The position numbers and the translations under genes were made by a program. This document shows, piece by piece, positions 12,838 through 23,157 of a stretch of 64,000 bases of DNA. Origin of the DNA: Ceraceosorus guamensis (Eukaryota; Basidiomycota; Exobasidiomycetes; Ceraceosorales; Ceraceosoraceae); the NCBI RefSeq assembly GCF_003144195.1, contig NW_020290003.1, positions 186,001 through 250,000 of the forward strand, in the 5' to 3' direction. Under the pieces are notes generated by a model. That model was not told the origin of the DNA. It saw only the letters and a program-made list of their open reading frames with translations, and made no database searches. The stretch's first letter is position 1, and every line of letters begins with the position of its first letter.

Positions 12838-14400
12838 CTAGGGCAACACGTGCAAATAGAAGACGCCATCAGCATGAGCGGTCGTGGTGACGGCAGCTCC
12901 TCGCTTGCGCAGCACTTTTGTGCGCTTGGCGTCCTGCTGTACTTGATCGCGAGCAAAGTGCTCGTCTTGGACGCTTCTGAGCTCTCCTGATTTGGAAGGA
13001 CCTGGGTCAGAGCTGGAACCGCCACTAGCACCGCCAGAGCTGGAACTGCCGCCGTCGTCTGCACGGCTGGAAGCGCCACCATCGTCCTCGCGAACGACAA
13101 GCGTATCCTTCTTGGCCCTCTTACGAGGAGGAGTCCCGATTTCTGCAGGGCCTCCGTTTCCCCACTCCTCCCCGTCGTCCCGAGTGACCAGCACATCCTC
13201 TTGTGCTCTTCTTTCGGGAGTGTTTTCCGGATCGTCGTTCCCGTGCGCCTCAGATGCTTCACTTTGATTACGAGATCGAGCGATCCGTTCATCCTCCCGG
13301 ACCTCTCTGCGGTGATGAGGAAGCGGATGTGGCGTCTTCTCCTCTGTACGAGGCTCAGGCAAGCTCACAGTCCCAGCTTCTTCGCGAGCAAGCTGTTCGG
13401 ATTCGTGAACCGAATCCTCTTGCGTGCCTCTACGATTGTTTGGCGAGCGCTCTGAGCCTTGGGGACCGTAGCCAGGAGTGGAGGCGCCTGGACCGGGGCT
13501 GGAAGCGCCTGAATTTGAATCGAAAGCGTAAGGCGGTGTAGATTGCGAGCGATCTTCACGACGATCAATAGACGCCGTCTCCTCTTGCGTGTTCCCTCGA
13601 CGAGGCGGCGGAGTGTCCGAGCCAGGCCCAGGCCACGCGTAAGGGGGAGGGCCACCGGGACCCAAAGGCTGACGACGATCTACGTGCTCAATCTCTTCTT
13701 GCACGTCTCTGCGATGCGGCGGCGGCGGGTGCTTAGAGATAGAGCCAGAGCCGGTAGAGCCTGGTTTGGAGGGCGACGAGGTCGGAGGTAAATTATAACG
13801 ACGACGAAATTGTTGAGCATTCAACAAGCCGGCGCTTGTTGCCACTCCACGGCCGTCGAGCATCTCGGCCGTCGAGAAATCAGCTGCCTCTACAACAGCA
13901 CGAGGGCGTTTTCGTATGTTCGCAAATCGATCGCTGGGCGTCTTTGGTAGGATGCGCTGTGCGCGCGCTTGAATTTCCTCCCTTTGACTCGTGGCTCTTT
14001 CCACAATGATCTTTCGTATCGACGTGCCATCCTCGACGGATCTCAAGTGCCACTTGAGCGGGTGCTTGCCAAGCTTTTCGGGAGTGCTTCCAAGGTCGCG
14101 AGGCACCCGAACGCCGTCTGCAGTCGAGTATTCCTGGTCGGGCTGACGCGGCAGGAGCTGTTGGTCCGCAAGATCAGACTCGCGCCTCTCGTAGCTGCCA
14201 GGCAAGTCCGCAGCGCTGGTCTGACGAGGCTGCGGTCTGTTCTTGAGCGTCCTCAAAAAGGTGTTGCCGTGAAGCTTGTGCGCATAGACTTGCGCCCTGG
14301 CGTCCAGCACTTCTCGACTTGCTGTATTAGGCGCACGCGCTTCCTTGACGGGGGCGCCAGACACCGCCAGACTGAGAAGAGTATGCGAGGATATCAGCAT
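12838..14400 (-). CDS. Secreted repeat protein, candidate Kex2-processed propeptide
   Basis: A single open exon of 520 residues. The ATG at 14400 begins a short hydrophobic leader (SSHTLLSLAVSGA, then PVKEAR) that reads as a signal peptide with cleavage near residue 16-17. Residues 229-484 hold about seven diverged units of 25-50 residues. Each unit opens with a dibasic or basic pair, mostly after Pro/His, followed by an acidic amphipathic core: HRR-DVQEEIEHVDRR, PRR-GNTQEETASIDRR, NRR-GTQEDSVHESEQLAR, HRR-EVREDERIAR, ERR-AQEDVLVTR, RKR-AKKDTLVVR and LR-SVQDEHFAR. Roughly a dozen RR/KR sites in total match the pattern that Golgi Kex2 protease cuts, as in fungal repeat pro-proteins such as Ustilago Rep1. 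Linkers are Pro/Gly/Ser-rich with PPYAW and PPYAF. I know no named homologue. Cleavage and secretion are inference from sequence. Confidence 0.7.
   Translation of the reverse strand: MLISSHTLLSLAVSGAPVKEARAPNTASREVLDARAQVYAHKLHGNTFLRTLKNRPQPRQTSAADLPGSYERRESDLADQQLLPRQPDQEYSTADGVRVPRDLGSTPEKLGKHPLKWHLRSVEDGTSIRKIIVERATSQREEIQARAQRILPKTPSDRFANIRKRPRAVVEAADFSTAEMLDGRGVATSAGLLNAQQFRRRYNLPPTSSPSKPGSTGSGSISKHPPPPHRRDVQEEIEHVDRRQPLGPGGPPPYAWPGPGSDTPPPRRGNTQEETASIDRREDRSQSTPPYAFDSNSGASSPGPGASTPGYGPQGSERSPNNRRGTQEDSVHESEQLAREEAGTVSLPEPRTEEKTPHPLPHHRREVREDERIARSRNQSEASEAHGNDDPENTPERRAQEDVLVTRDDGEEWGNGGPAEIGTPPRKRAKKDTLVVREDDGGASSRADDGGSSSSGGASGGSSSDPGPSKSGELRSVQDEHFARDQVQQDAKRTKVLRKRGAAVTTTAHADGVFYLHVLP
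12949..13716 (-). repeat. Seven diverged protein repeats bounded by dibasic sites
   Basis: This is the coding span of residues 229-484 of the secreted protein. The conserved core is roughly (R/K)R-x-x-Q-E-(D/E)-x4-6-R, with variable Pro/Gly/Ser linkers between units. The first two units end in a second RR, which would release an acidic peptide of about 10-11 residues; later units lose the second pair. The units are too diverged at DNA level to be a recent tandem duplication. Confidence 0.7.
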
Positions 14401-14619
14401 GGGAAGCCGCGTGCACCGATCGAGGCGCTTTGCTCACCCGACACTGAGAAGCAGGACAAGGATAGCGGCCGAGCGCTGAATTGCAGACTTGCGCATCTGG
14501 AAAGTGTAATTCGCTAATCGATCAGCTGTTTGAACGTCGCTTGACGATATTCTTGAACAGTCGCGAGCTTTGAGGATGAGCACAAGGATTTAAGTTGAGT
14601 AAGCTTGCTGGCCCTGGCT

Positions 14620-14625
14620 CTTATA
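14620..14625 (-). promoter_or_regulatory. TATA-like element for the secreted repeat protein
   Basis: On the minus strand the sequence reads TATAAG in the context CATATAAGAG, 220 bases upstream of the ATG at 14400. A further TATAAT-like site lies about 70 bases further out. TATA spacing of this size is seen before several other genes in the window, but no transcript start can be placed. Confidence 0.3.
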
Positions 14626-14775
14626 TGTCTGCGAAGGTCTCGAGAGTTGCGAAATGTGACACAGACGTGCCGAGGTAGATCACGCGCTCGATTATATGGC
14701 GCGAGATATCGATTCACACTTCGGTCTCAGGATGTGAGACCAAGCTGGGCAGATGCTGAGCCAATCTGACTTGGT

Positions 14776-15157
14776 CTATATAGCAGCGTGGGCGCTGATG
14801 GGTGGTCGAAGCGCAGTCGTATCAGGTACGCCACACCGTTCCGGCGATCGATTGGCGCACAGGATCAGAATTTTGGTGAGCTCGACAGGACGGGCAAGGA
14901 TCGGCGCCGAGATCAGCAGCAAAAGTGCGAAAATCACGGCTGTGAGTCTGTGACTATGCCCTTGGGTCGACGTGCCTCGAGCGCAGCCAGATGTGCGGAC
15001 GGTGGAGGATGAGGCGCAAGGAACAAGGGTAGACCGGCTTACCTTGACCTTGCCCCGTGCCTGTATTTGCAAAGCGGGTTGTAATGCTTGTGAAGTTCAA
15101 CGAGCCTGCTAGAATAAGTCGAAAGTCGAACGATGCACGGCAGCAGTCGTGCGGCAT
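14776..15157 (-). CDS. Weak candidate small membrane or secreted protein
   Basis: If a GTAAGC donor after 15043 is joined to a CTCACAG acceptor before 14939, phase closes and 92 codons run from the ATG at 15157 to a TAG at 14776. The second exon opens with a strongly hydrophobic stretch (AVIFALLLLISAPILA) followed by a short tail with two cysteines (ILILCANRSPERC). A TATATA element lies about 65 bases upstream of the ATG. No homologue is recognised, and a hydrophobic run of this size can arise by chance, so this is a lead rather than a gene call. Confidence 0.18.
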
Positions 15158-17934
15158 GTGTGGGTCGTCTCGATGGGGGTCATCTGTTCGGCTTTGGGGG
15201 GAGAATCTGCCAAGCACTTTATATAGGTCTCAAAAGGTGCTCAGCTTGTGTGGCGTTGCCACCATCGCAAAGAAGGCAACACGCGCTCAATGAGGCGCTT
15301 GCGTCGCCATGTTGGTTGCCATATCACCGCCTTGAGTGCCATTCGGGTCGCGGCCGCGGGCAGCTCTGTGACCCAGTCGCACCTCCAAATCCGACGACAC
15401 CATCTTCATTTTTGAGTGGGCGTCGCCCCGGGGTACGGGTCCGATGGGGACGCTCTTCATGATGCGGCTCGCAATTTGAGTTGCGCCGCGCTCTTTCGCC
15501 AACAATCACGAATGTTGTCGCAAAGAGCCCGGCCGATGCCGGCCTCCTCTTGTCAGCAGGCATTGTCCCCGCTGTCCTGAACGTACGTGCTTCGTACTCG
15601 TTGCCGCGTCCGATCTACGTTGGCAAACCCGCGCGCAAACTTCAAAGAGTTCCGGCGAGGTACTATGAGGAGCGCGGGATCGCCTCATCTTGTGCACACT
15701 CTGCCAGCCTTCGTCTATAAAGTCTGCAAAGTGAAGGCCAGGTCGTCAGAGCGCTTGCGTTTGGTCCCTTGGCAAAGGCGTCCAGCCAAGCCGCTGGCGT
15801 CTTCCCGACCCGCCGGCTGCGCAAAGATTGCTCGTGAGCACATTGACCGCTGATGGAGCTGGGCGTCACTCCTCGGGACGGCGTCGATGGCGCCGCAGAC
15901 CTCGTTTGATGACGCGCCCTTTCTAGCGAGAATCGGGAACCCACATCAGGCAAAATTGCCGGCCCATAGCCAATAAGTAGAGGGTGGGGATTGGCTCGGA
16001 GACCATCATCCACCCACCGATTTTTTTTTTCCGGCGAGGGGATGCTCGGCGCGAGCTGCGCTTGGAGACGCCTAAAGACTTCGCCATGCGATCACAAGGC
16101 CGCAATGAGCTTCGTGATGCACTTGCAAAACCACAGTGAGCTTCGTCTTCTAATGTCGGCCCAAGCAGGCCGTTGAGTAGCTTCCAGCGTCTGAATAGTC
16201 TTTTGCAGGCCCGATCCCGGGAGGGCTGGCCTACAAGCATTGCGTCTACCGTCCGTCAACACCTTCGCTACAAATTAAAAGAAGCACTCGTGACTGGAAG
16301 TTTGCACTTTCTACTTTCTGAAGTGGCAACAGCTCAGGGCAAGTGAAGCGTATTGCCGTGCTTGCTTCGCAGACCCAGGCCGGACTCGGCCGCTATTGTG
16401 GCGCTGTACCGGTCACTTGCTGCTGCATGTGTATCCCGCTCTGCTGACTCGCGCAGCCGTGGCGGGCACAGCTGAAGCTGAGCGTTGGGCTGATGCGTGA
16501 TTCGACTCCAAATGCAAGCACGACGGGTGCGGCAGCGCGTGTATACTTCGCCTCGCTTCCGTCTAGCCACCAATTTATCGCGAGGCAACACCAGCTTGCA
16601 CACTCCGAGTGCTCACACACGACTGCGTGCGAAGAGCGCGCGCTCCGAGTCCTCGTGCCTCGGTGGCGAGCGCTCTTCACGAAGTGCATTCACGGTCTCG
16701 TGCTCGAGCAGCTATCTGCGTTGAGCTCATCTCGGTTTTGCTTGCCTGCTGTTGCAAGCATCCAAGGTTGCCATACCGGGTTCGACGGGCTCCCCCAAAG
16801 TGTTCGAATCTGTTCCCGATTCAGTAAGATTGGCAGAGATCTGTGATTGGCGGCAGATCCGATGACGAGGAGGAGCAAATTCACTTTTGACTGCTGCTGG
16901 ACTCGACGCTTCGGTGGATGCAAACACACGATTGCGTTCGCACACTGGGTACCGGTACTACGTCCCCTGCAACTTTTGCGGCTGCCGGCGGCTCGGCAAT
17001 CCATCCTCTCTCCATAATTCTTCTCTCTGCTGTGCCGTGATGGCCTGGAGAGCTGGGGAAGCCGTTTCTTTGTGCATCCCCATCTTTGGTCTCCGCGAGC
17101 CGGAGTCAGGCTGCAGTCTGAGTCGTGAGTCAAGGATCTGTCCCACGGGGGAAGGGGGAGCAACGTAGCTCAACAGATCCAGCTTACGCGCAAAAGTCGT
17201 GCGCGAGACGAATGACCGGCTAGCTTTGCATCACACGTCTTGCATTAGCGCCAAGCCCGCAGTCAGAGTGGTCATGCGACTCATGCACGATAGCGCACAC
17301 GCCTGCATGCTTCCCTTATCTATGCTCGCCAATCACACACCTGTGTATTCTTCCTGATCCTTTGCTCGTCCCTCGCCTTCAGCATCATTCTTTGCCCTGA
17401 TTGGCCATGATGATGCACTTCCGATGAGCCAAGAAGCAAGCCTACAACCGATCTCGCTTCAGGATAACGGTGTCTCAACATCTGACTTTGAAAAGCGTCG
17501 CCGCGGCAGCGCTCGCAGGCTGCATCGGCACCTCCCCTTGGCCCACTCTGACTCTCAATGCACAGTCGCCATGGCGGGGACGGGCTTCATTCCTGAGCGC
17601 GGGGGGGAGGCTGATTGGATGAATGACAATTCCTGTTGGACCGTGCACCCTCTTGTTTCTTTCTCCACGATAAGGATGGATGCGCACCTCAGGCAGCATG
17701 GTAGCACATGCTGGGCCCACGCAGACCTCAGGTGATTTCGGTCCTGGTCACAAGATGGTTTGATTGCATCTGGTCGTCAACTGGACGTCTCAGGGCCTAG
17801 TGCGCTATAGCGAGCCACGACGCCGTATTCCTGCCGACATCTTATCGTGATTCCGGACTGTGTGCCTTGCTGTCGTTGTACGGATCGATTCAGCTGGATC
17901 GGTGAATTTGGCGCGCACAGTACAGACCCAGAGG

Positions 17935-17941
17935 TATATAG
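17935..17941 (+). promoter_or_regulatory. TATA box of the FNT gene
   Basis: TATATAG, 133 bases upstream of the ATG at 18074, followed by a C/T-rich leader. The spacing fits a core promoter. Confidence 0.5.
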
Positions 17942-18073
17942 CTGCAGTCGAATCGCGATTCCACGAAAGCCCACGTCCGCAACCGCTCCCACACCGACCC
18001 CTGCATCCCCTACCCTCCTCTTTCTGCACCTCAAAGCTCTCCTCACTTTTCGATCAACATAGTAAGCAGCAAG

Positions 18074-19181
18074 ATGTCGGCAGGACCTCAGATGATTACG
18101 CTGGAGCAAGCGACGTGGGCATTCATCGATGCCGCACCTCGCAAGCACACTGCTCCGTGGGGCGTCCGCTTCGTCAAGGCGGCCATGGCAGGTGTTCTGC
18201 TCTCTCTAGGAGGAACGCTGGTGCAAGTCCTCAGTGCAGATCCTTGGCTCACCACCAACGCTCCCGGTCTGCTCAAGCTCATCCAAGCCAGCTACTTTCC
18301 AATCGGTCTCGTCATGATTGTCTTGCTGCAAGCTGATCTCGTCACGGGTGAGTAGGACTGACGCAGCGCAAACAATTTGCCATATTGCCACAGATCAGCG
18401 ATTTCTGATGCGCTGCGCCGCAACCCCTTCACAGGAAACATGGCTATCTTCATTGCTGGAACTGTGAAGCGCAAGGTCCCAATTTGGGCTTTCCTGGTGG
18501 ATTGGTCTCTATGCTTCATCGGCAACCTCATCGGCGCACTGGTTTACGCAGTTTTCATCGTGCACTTTGGCACGCTCTACACTCCAGCCATGTCGATGGG
18601 AGCAGCCAACATTGCGAATGCGAAAGTGGTCAGCATCAATTTCAGAGAGGTCTTCCTCAGGGGTATCGGCTGCAATTATGCGGTCGTCGCTGCCGTCTTC
18701 CTTGCTAGTCTGGGCAAAGACGTCATCTCGAAGATCGTCGCAAGCTACTTGCCCATCCTTTTCTTCGTTGGAGCAGGTTACGAGGTGAGTCTGCAGTGCA
18801 ACGTGGGTTCTGGAAGCGTGATAGTTCTAAAGGCTTATATGCCTGTGGCTTGCTTTCTCGTAGCACGTCGTCGCCAACATGTTCCTCGTCATCGAAGGTC
18901 TCTTGACCAAAGAGTCCAAAGCGACAGTTGGCCGCTACATTTGGAATTCCATCATTCCTTCCTTCCTCGGCAACATCCTAGGAGCCGCATTCTTCATCTT
19001 GCCCCTGGTCTACATTCACGGTCGTGACGAGTTCAACCCTGCCAGTTTCGACTTGCCCACCACTTCTCATGACGAGCGCGCCAAGATCGGAGGCGGCAGT
19101 CCCGATGGCACCTTTGCTGGACCTCAAGACCACAATGAGCAGTGGAGAAAGGATGTTGAGAAGACTGCTGCTGCGCAGTAA
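18074..19181 (+). CDS. Formate/nitrite transporter family (FNT) channel
   Basis: Exons 18074-18347, 18435-18784 and 18864-19181 join in phase (GTGAGT donors) to give 313 residues. FNT proteins are pentameric, aquaporin-fold channels for small monovalent acids such as formate, nitrite or hydrosulfide. Six hydrophobic segments are visible. Family signatures are intact: QADLVTGN around residues 87-93, with Thr and Gly at 91-92 in the gating-loop region; GIGCN at 168-172; and the pore histidine in YEHVVANMF (His209), matching the essential central His of bacterial FocA. The C-terminal 40 residues are hydrophilic and probably cytosolic. Substrate cannot be decided from sequence; fungal members include nitrite transporters. 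No nitrite or nitrate reductase gene lies in this window, and PAPS reductase is 2 kb downstream, so an acid other than nitrite is equally open. Confidence 0.92.
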
Positions 19182-19630
19182 ACAGACCTTCTCTGCACTA
19201 CTTCTCTCTCGTTCTCCTTCTCGTCTTCTTCCTCTGCTCTGCTCGCGCTCTTGCCTCCTTGCATCACGTCCGATACCTTTGTAATGTCTCACTGACCAAT
19301 ACCTTGATATGCCATGTGATCGTCGCTGTGCGAACAGAAGTAGTGCGGGATGTGTCGAGATCGAGTTGCGGGTCAAAGGAGCGCTAAATTTCACACATTG
19401 TGCTCCGCGCTGCTGGAGATCGTAGGTCTATGCGCATGCTAAACATGGGCTCGCGTGTAGTCCAAGTATCGTGACTTCCTAGAAATGCGTATAACTTGTA
19501 ACATCCACAGGAACGATGCATCTGGGTGCCAGTCTGTACCCCGACAAGCCCCAGAAAGAGGGCTTTGGTCGTGTTATTTTTGTTTGACTAGCAACCTCTT
19601 CGGAGCTTTTCGGGTCGCTCAGCGCAGGCA
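19182..19630. terminator. 3' region between two convergent genes
   Basis: A 449-base spacer between convergent stops. It begins with a long pyrimidine-rich stretch (19195-19260) and probably holds both polyadenylation zones. No repeat or gene was found. Confidence 0.3.
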
Positions 19631-20086
19631 TTAAGCGTGTCTGAAAGCTTTGTATCCGCTCCACCTCGCGATGACGATGTAAGTGATTAGAGGAGCCAAG
19701 AGCGGAACGAAATATGCGATGCAAAAAGGGAAATCGAGCCAGTGTGGTGCTGGTGTTGCTTCTTGACTGTCTGCGCCGCGTGCAGTAGCAAATTGCTTAC
19801 TGTTATACGCGAGCAATCGCGGTCGCAAGTAGATCCACAGGGTTTCCCAACCGCCTAGCAGACCAAAAGGAAGTAGTACCATGCATGATATGGAGAAGAG
19901 GAAAAGACGTTTGCCGCTCCGTTCCAGCACTTTTGCCCTCTCGAGACTGGTGGATAAGCGATCCGGGGGCAATGAGCTGACTGGATCGTCAATGCGCTGG
20001 CAGGTCACGCTTTTCGGCGAGACATCCTCGCTTCCCTTGTTGCGATCGAGAAGGCGCCCACCTGCTGAGCTGCTTGATGTTCGCAT
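19631..20086 (-). CDS. Small two-pass membrane protein, unidentified
   Basis: A single exon of 151 residues starting MRTSSSSAGGRLLDRNKG. After a 60-residue hydrophilic N-terminus there are two hydrophobic segments, about FLFSISCMVLLPFGLLGGW and DFPFCIAYFVPLLAPLITYI, separated by a loop of about 40 residues with WIYLRPRLL. The tail is short and basic. The layout (two membrane passes, aromatic loop) faintly recalls small ER or endosomal assembly factors such as PEN-2, but residue identity is too low to claim it. It lies between the FNT channel and PAPS reductase. Confidence 0.6.
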   Translation of the reverse strand: MRTSSSSAGGRLLDRNKGSEDVSPKSVTCQRIDDPVSSLPPDRLSTSLERAKVLERSGKRLFLFSISCMVLLPFGLLGGWETLWIYLRPRLLAYNSKQFATARGADSQEATPAPHWLDFPFCIAYFVPLLAPLITYIVIARWSGYKAFRHA

Positions 20087-20432
20087 GGGCGATTGACCTC
20101 AGAAACAAGCTCCAGCGATGACTCGTCCTGTATTGATTTCTGCTGATGCACGCCCCGTGTGTATCTACGCGTTGCAACCCGACATTTCGCCAAGATTAGG
20201 ATTTGAACAGACGCGAGATGTCTTGACTTGTTCCTCATTGGTCGGCGTGTTGCTGTAGATGTGAGAGGGAGAAAGACACTAACAAGGCGAGTTCGACTCG
20301 ATCGTGACTTGACTTCACAATTCTTGATTGAATCAAAAATCAATTCGAGATTCAAGATTCCGACCGCGCGCCAACGGCCGTAAGTAGAACAGTCACCTGT
20401 TAAAGATTCATGTGGAGCAAGAACCGACCGTG

Positions 20433-20440
20433 TCACGTGA
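20433..20440. promoter_or_regulatory. Cbf1-type TCACGTGA element
   Basis: TCACGTGA is the extended E-box bound in yeast by Cbf1 with Met28/Met4 at sulfur-assimilation promoters. It lies 836 bases upstream of the PAPS reductase ATG, a gene of exactly that regulon in yeast. The distance is large and Cbf1/Met4 control in this fungus is inferred, not shown. Confidence 0.35.
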
Positions 20441-21069
20441 AAGCACGTCATTTGACATTTCTCAACGCCTCCTGCATGCTGCGAAGATATGCGCGGTCAG
20501 TAAAGTCCGCGCGCGCCTTTCTTCCAATTCGCGGTCCAGGCCACAAGCCAGGCAGCTCATCAGCTGCATGCATGCAGTTGCGGCGCGCCTCTTCTCGATC
20601 TCAAACCTCTCCTTCCAGTATAGGCGGGCTTGCCTCTCGGCAGCCACCATGCAGCATCTCGTCCCTCTCCTTTTTTTTTGGCCTTTAGTCACGGAACGGC
20701 ACAGCTACAGCCGAGAGCTTACACCAGCAGCGTTGTGAAACCACGCCAGGCACCTCCTCAGGCTTTCCTACCTGCCTGCTGCCAAAGCTGAGTTGACGGC
20801 CCGGCGAGATGCGATCGACGCGGGGGTCCCATCGAGCCGTGTCAAAATCCTCCCGGCCCCATAAGATGACCAAGCCCTGCATGCCTTCGGTTAGCCTTGC
20901 CCGCCTCCCCGTATAGGCTGCCTCGATCGCTGTCTGAGGCAGATTGTGGAATGCGGTTACGACCGAATGAATGCGTGCTGGACGAGGCAAGCTGTGGTAC
21001 AGTGAATGATCTATTTGAAGTTGTGCGCGAGTCGCCGCCAAGCGAGCAGCAAGGACGCTGGCCCCTCGC

Positions 21070-21077
21070 TATATATA
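21070..21077 (+). promoter_or_regulatory. TATA box of PAPS reductase
   Basis: TATATATA, about 200 bases upstream of the ATG at 21276. Confidence 0.45.
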
Positions 21078-21275
21078 TGCTGCATGCCCATGAAAAAGGA
21101 TGTCGCGTTCGCGAAGCTGTGTGCATGTATGCATGTTGCGGTCTCTTTCAGTACGTCAAGCACTTCCCATTCTACCACCACGCTATTCAGAATTGTACGT
21201 CACTCGAGTAGCCTTCAACAGCACGCAATACCCCTCTGCAGTAGTAGTCGTCACCAACCACATCAACTGAATCCC

Positions 21276-22549
21276 ATGGCAATCATGTCCGACCAAGCGA
21301 CCGCCTCCTCATCCTCCTCGTCCGCTTCGGCAGTAGCCGAAGCTCAAGTGCAAGCCGTAGTGTCCAATCTGCCCGCAATCAACAGCAAATTGGCAGAAGC
21401 TACACCTACACAGATCCTAGAATGGGCCATTGACAATTTGCCCGGATTGTACCAAACAACGGCTTTCGGTGTCACTGGTTGTGTCACTCTGGACTTGGTC
21501 AGCCGAATCAGCCAACAGAGAGCTGATGCGCTTGGAAGCGTGAGTAGCTTTTCCCAGTTTTGAACGTGGACGCGCACAGGGTGGACTGTGCCTGGGTAGG
21601 TGCGAGATCTCACTGCTATTGAGCGCGCCGCACGCCATCAATGAAGACAAGGAGATGTTTGATGGCTCTTTTGCTAGCTCACTGCAATGAACAATTCCAG
21701 ACGCCAATGAGCCTTTGCCCAAAGGGCTTTCAACTTGTGCTGACTTCTGTTGCCGCTACTCTTTTTCCCCGCAGCCGCTCAAACACCTGATCCCGTTGAT
21801 CTTCATGGACACGCTCTACCATTTCCCCCAAACCGTGGATCTCGCCAACAAAGCAGCACGACATTACGACGCACCCATGCACGTGTACCAGCCCAAAGGT
21901 ACGCCTACGGTAGCCGACTTTGAGAAAAAGTGGGGTCCGCAACTTTGGGAGCGGGATGATTCGACTTACGATTACTTGGTCAAGGTGGAGCCTGCGCGAA
22001 GGGCGTATGACGAGTTGGGCGTCAAGGCGGTCTTGACGGGAAGAAGACGTAGTCAAGGAGCGGATCGAGCCAGTTTGAACGCTGTAGAGATCGACGAGAC
22101 CGGTCTGATCAAGGTGAACCCTCTGCTCAACTGGTCCTTTCAACAAGTAGACGATTACGTAAAGACAAACGCCGTTCCTTATAATGAGCTTTTGGACATG
22201 GGCTACAAGAGCATTGGCGATTGGCACTCGACCGTGTTACCTGGCGCTGGAGATGGAGAGCGCGGTGGACGGTGGAAGGACAAGGGAGGAAAGACCGAGT
22301 GCGGTCTGCACCAAGATTGTGAGTCATCGATCGACGGCGTTGGCAATGGAGAGGGCTTCGGCCAAAGCAAAATGCTCTTTGCCTGTCCGTTCCAACATTG
22401 ACCAAACATTTCTTCAATCGCCCCATTCAGACTTCCGCATGAAGCGCATCGCCGAAAAGCGGATCCGTGAGGCTGAGATGGCTGCTCGTGACCAAGCGCG
22501 GGACGAGGCGGAAGTTCGTGCTGCGGCTACTCCAGCTACGGCCACATGA
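21276..22549 (+). CDS. MET16: Phosphoadenylyl-sulfate (PAPS) reductase
   Basis: Exons 21276-21539, 21775-22318 and 22431-22549 join in phase for 308 residues. The enzyme reduces 3'-phosphoadenylyl sulfate to sulfite using thioredoxin, in cytosolic sulfate assimilation. Diagnostic features are TTAFGVTGCVTLDLV in the nucleotide-binding fold, FMDTLYHFPQTVDLA, the TGRRRSQGADR loop that binds substrate phosphate, NPLLNWSFQQVDDYV, and the catalytic tail motif KTECGLHQD with the redox cysteine at residue 264. There is a single catalytic Cys and no CC pair, which fits the PAPS-type rather than the iron-sulfur APS-type enzyme. ATGs at 21276 and 21285 are both plausible starts. The last 39 residues are Ala/Glu/Arg-rich. 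A TATA box and a distant Cbf1-type site lie upstream. Confidence 0.95.
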
Positions 22550-23157
22550 TCAGCTTCACATCGTTCGCACATCTGCTCTGCACGATTGTGCGACAAGGAT
22601 ACCTCGCCATGCAAGGCAAGATTGTTCACGCAAAAAAAAAGTTGCATGTTTTGGGCTCGCAATCGCATATTTGCAACACGATCACTCTCGATGCGAGCCT
22701 TCGCGCGAGAGAATGTTGAGACCGTGCGGCTGGCGACAAGAGGGCGTTCTTGAGATTTCGCGCAAGCTTGGTCAAACAATGACGACGGAATACCACACTG
22801 TTGAAAGCACATCGACGGGCTCTTTGACATGATGGTCGAGTCCATCGGTTGAAGCTATGATCACATTAGTCTGTTTGAGAGCAGGACCTGTTGAACCAGT
22901 GCCACAGATGCTACAAGCGGGACGTCTACCTCTACGCAGTCGAGCTCGAAGCAAAGCGCTTTATAAGCCCTTGTCGACGAGCACTTGGACTATTCTGGGC
23001 CCGATGACGTGTCGAATTTAGCTGGGCGCGGTAGAAGTGGTCTCGAGTAGACGTTCCCGATCGCAGGGCCGGCGCAAGCAGCGTCATAGATGTTAGGAGG
23101 CGGCTGGCTGCGTTCGCTGCCGTTTGCCGCGCGATGCGAGTGTGTTCTCAGAACCTG

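Larger units (their letters stand above)
14401..18073. other. Gene-poor 3.7-kb intergenic region
   Basis: No well-supported gene lies here. It contains TATATAG elements near 14777 and 15223 that lack a clear downstream gene, an ACTCGTGACT repeat at 16286-16295, and a T9 run near 16021. Upstream of the FNT gene there are four GATA-type sites (HGATAR) at about 17288, 17315, 17668 and 17842. About two would be expected by chance in that length, so nitrogen-type GATA control is not shown. One weak candidate for a small protein at 14776-15157 is listed separately. Confidence 0.45.
20087..21275. promoter_or_regulatory. Divergent promoter region upstream of PAPS reductase
   Basis: About 1.2 kb with no supported gene. 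It holds A/T-rich GATTC/AATC repeats at 20318-20365, including the perfect palindrome TTGATTGAATCAA at 20324-20336. It also holds a TCACGTGA site (listed separately), a T9 run near 20670 and a strong TATA box near 21070. Confidence 0.45.

Noticed and set aside
17281-17850. GATA-factor control of the FNT gene
   Set aside because: Four HGATAR words occur where about two are expected by chance; not enough to call regulation, even though a GATA factor is encoded at 61.7-64 kb.
19631-20086. Gamma-secretase subunit PEN-2 homologue
   Set aside because: Only topology and a few aromatic residues agree; identity is too low, and most fungi lack gamma-secretase.
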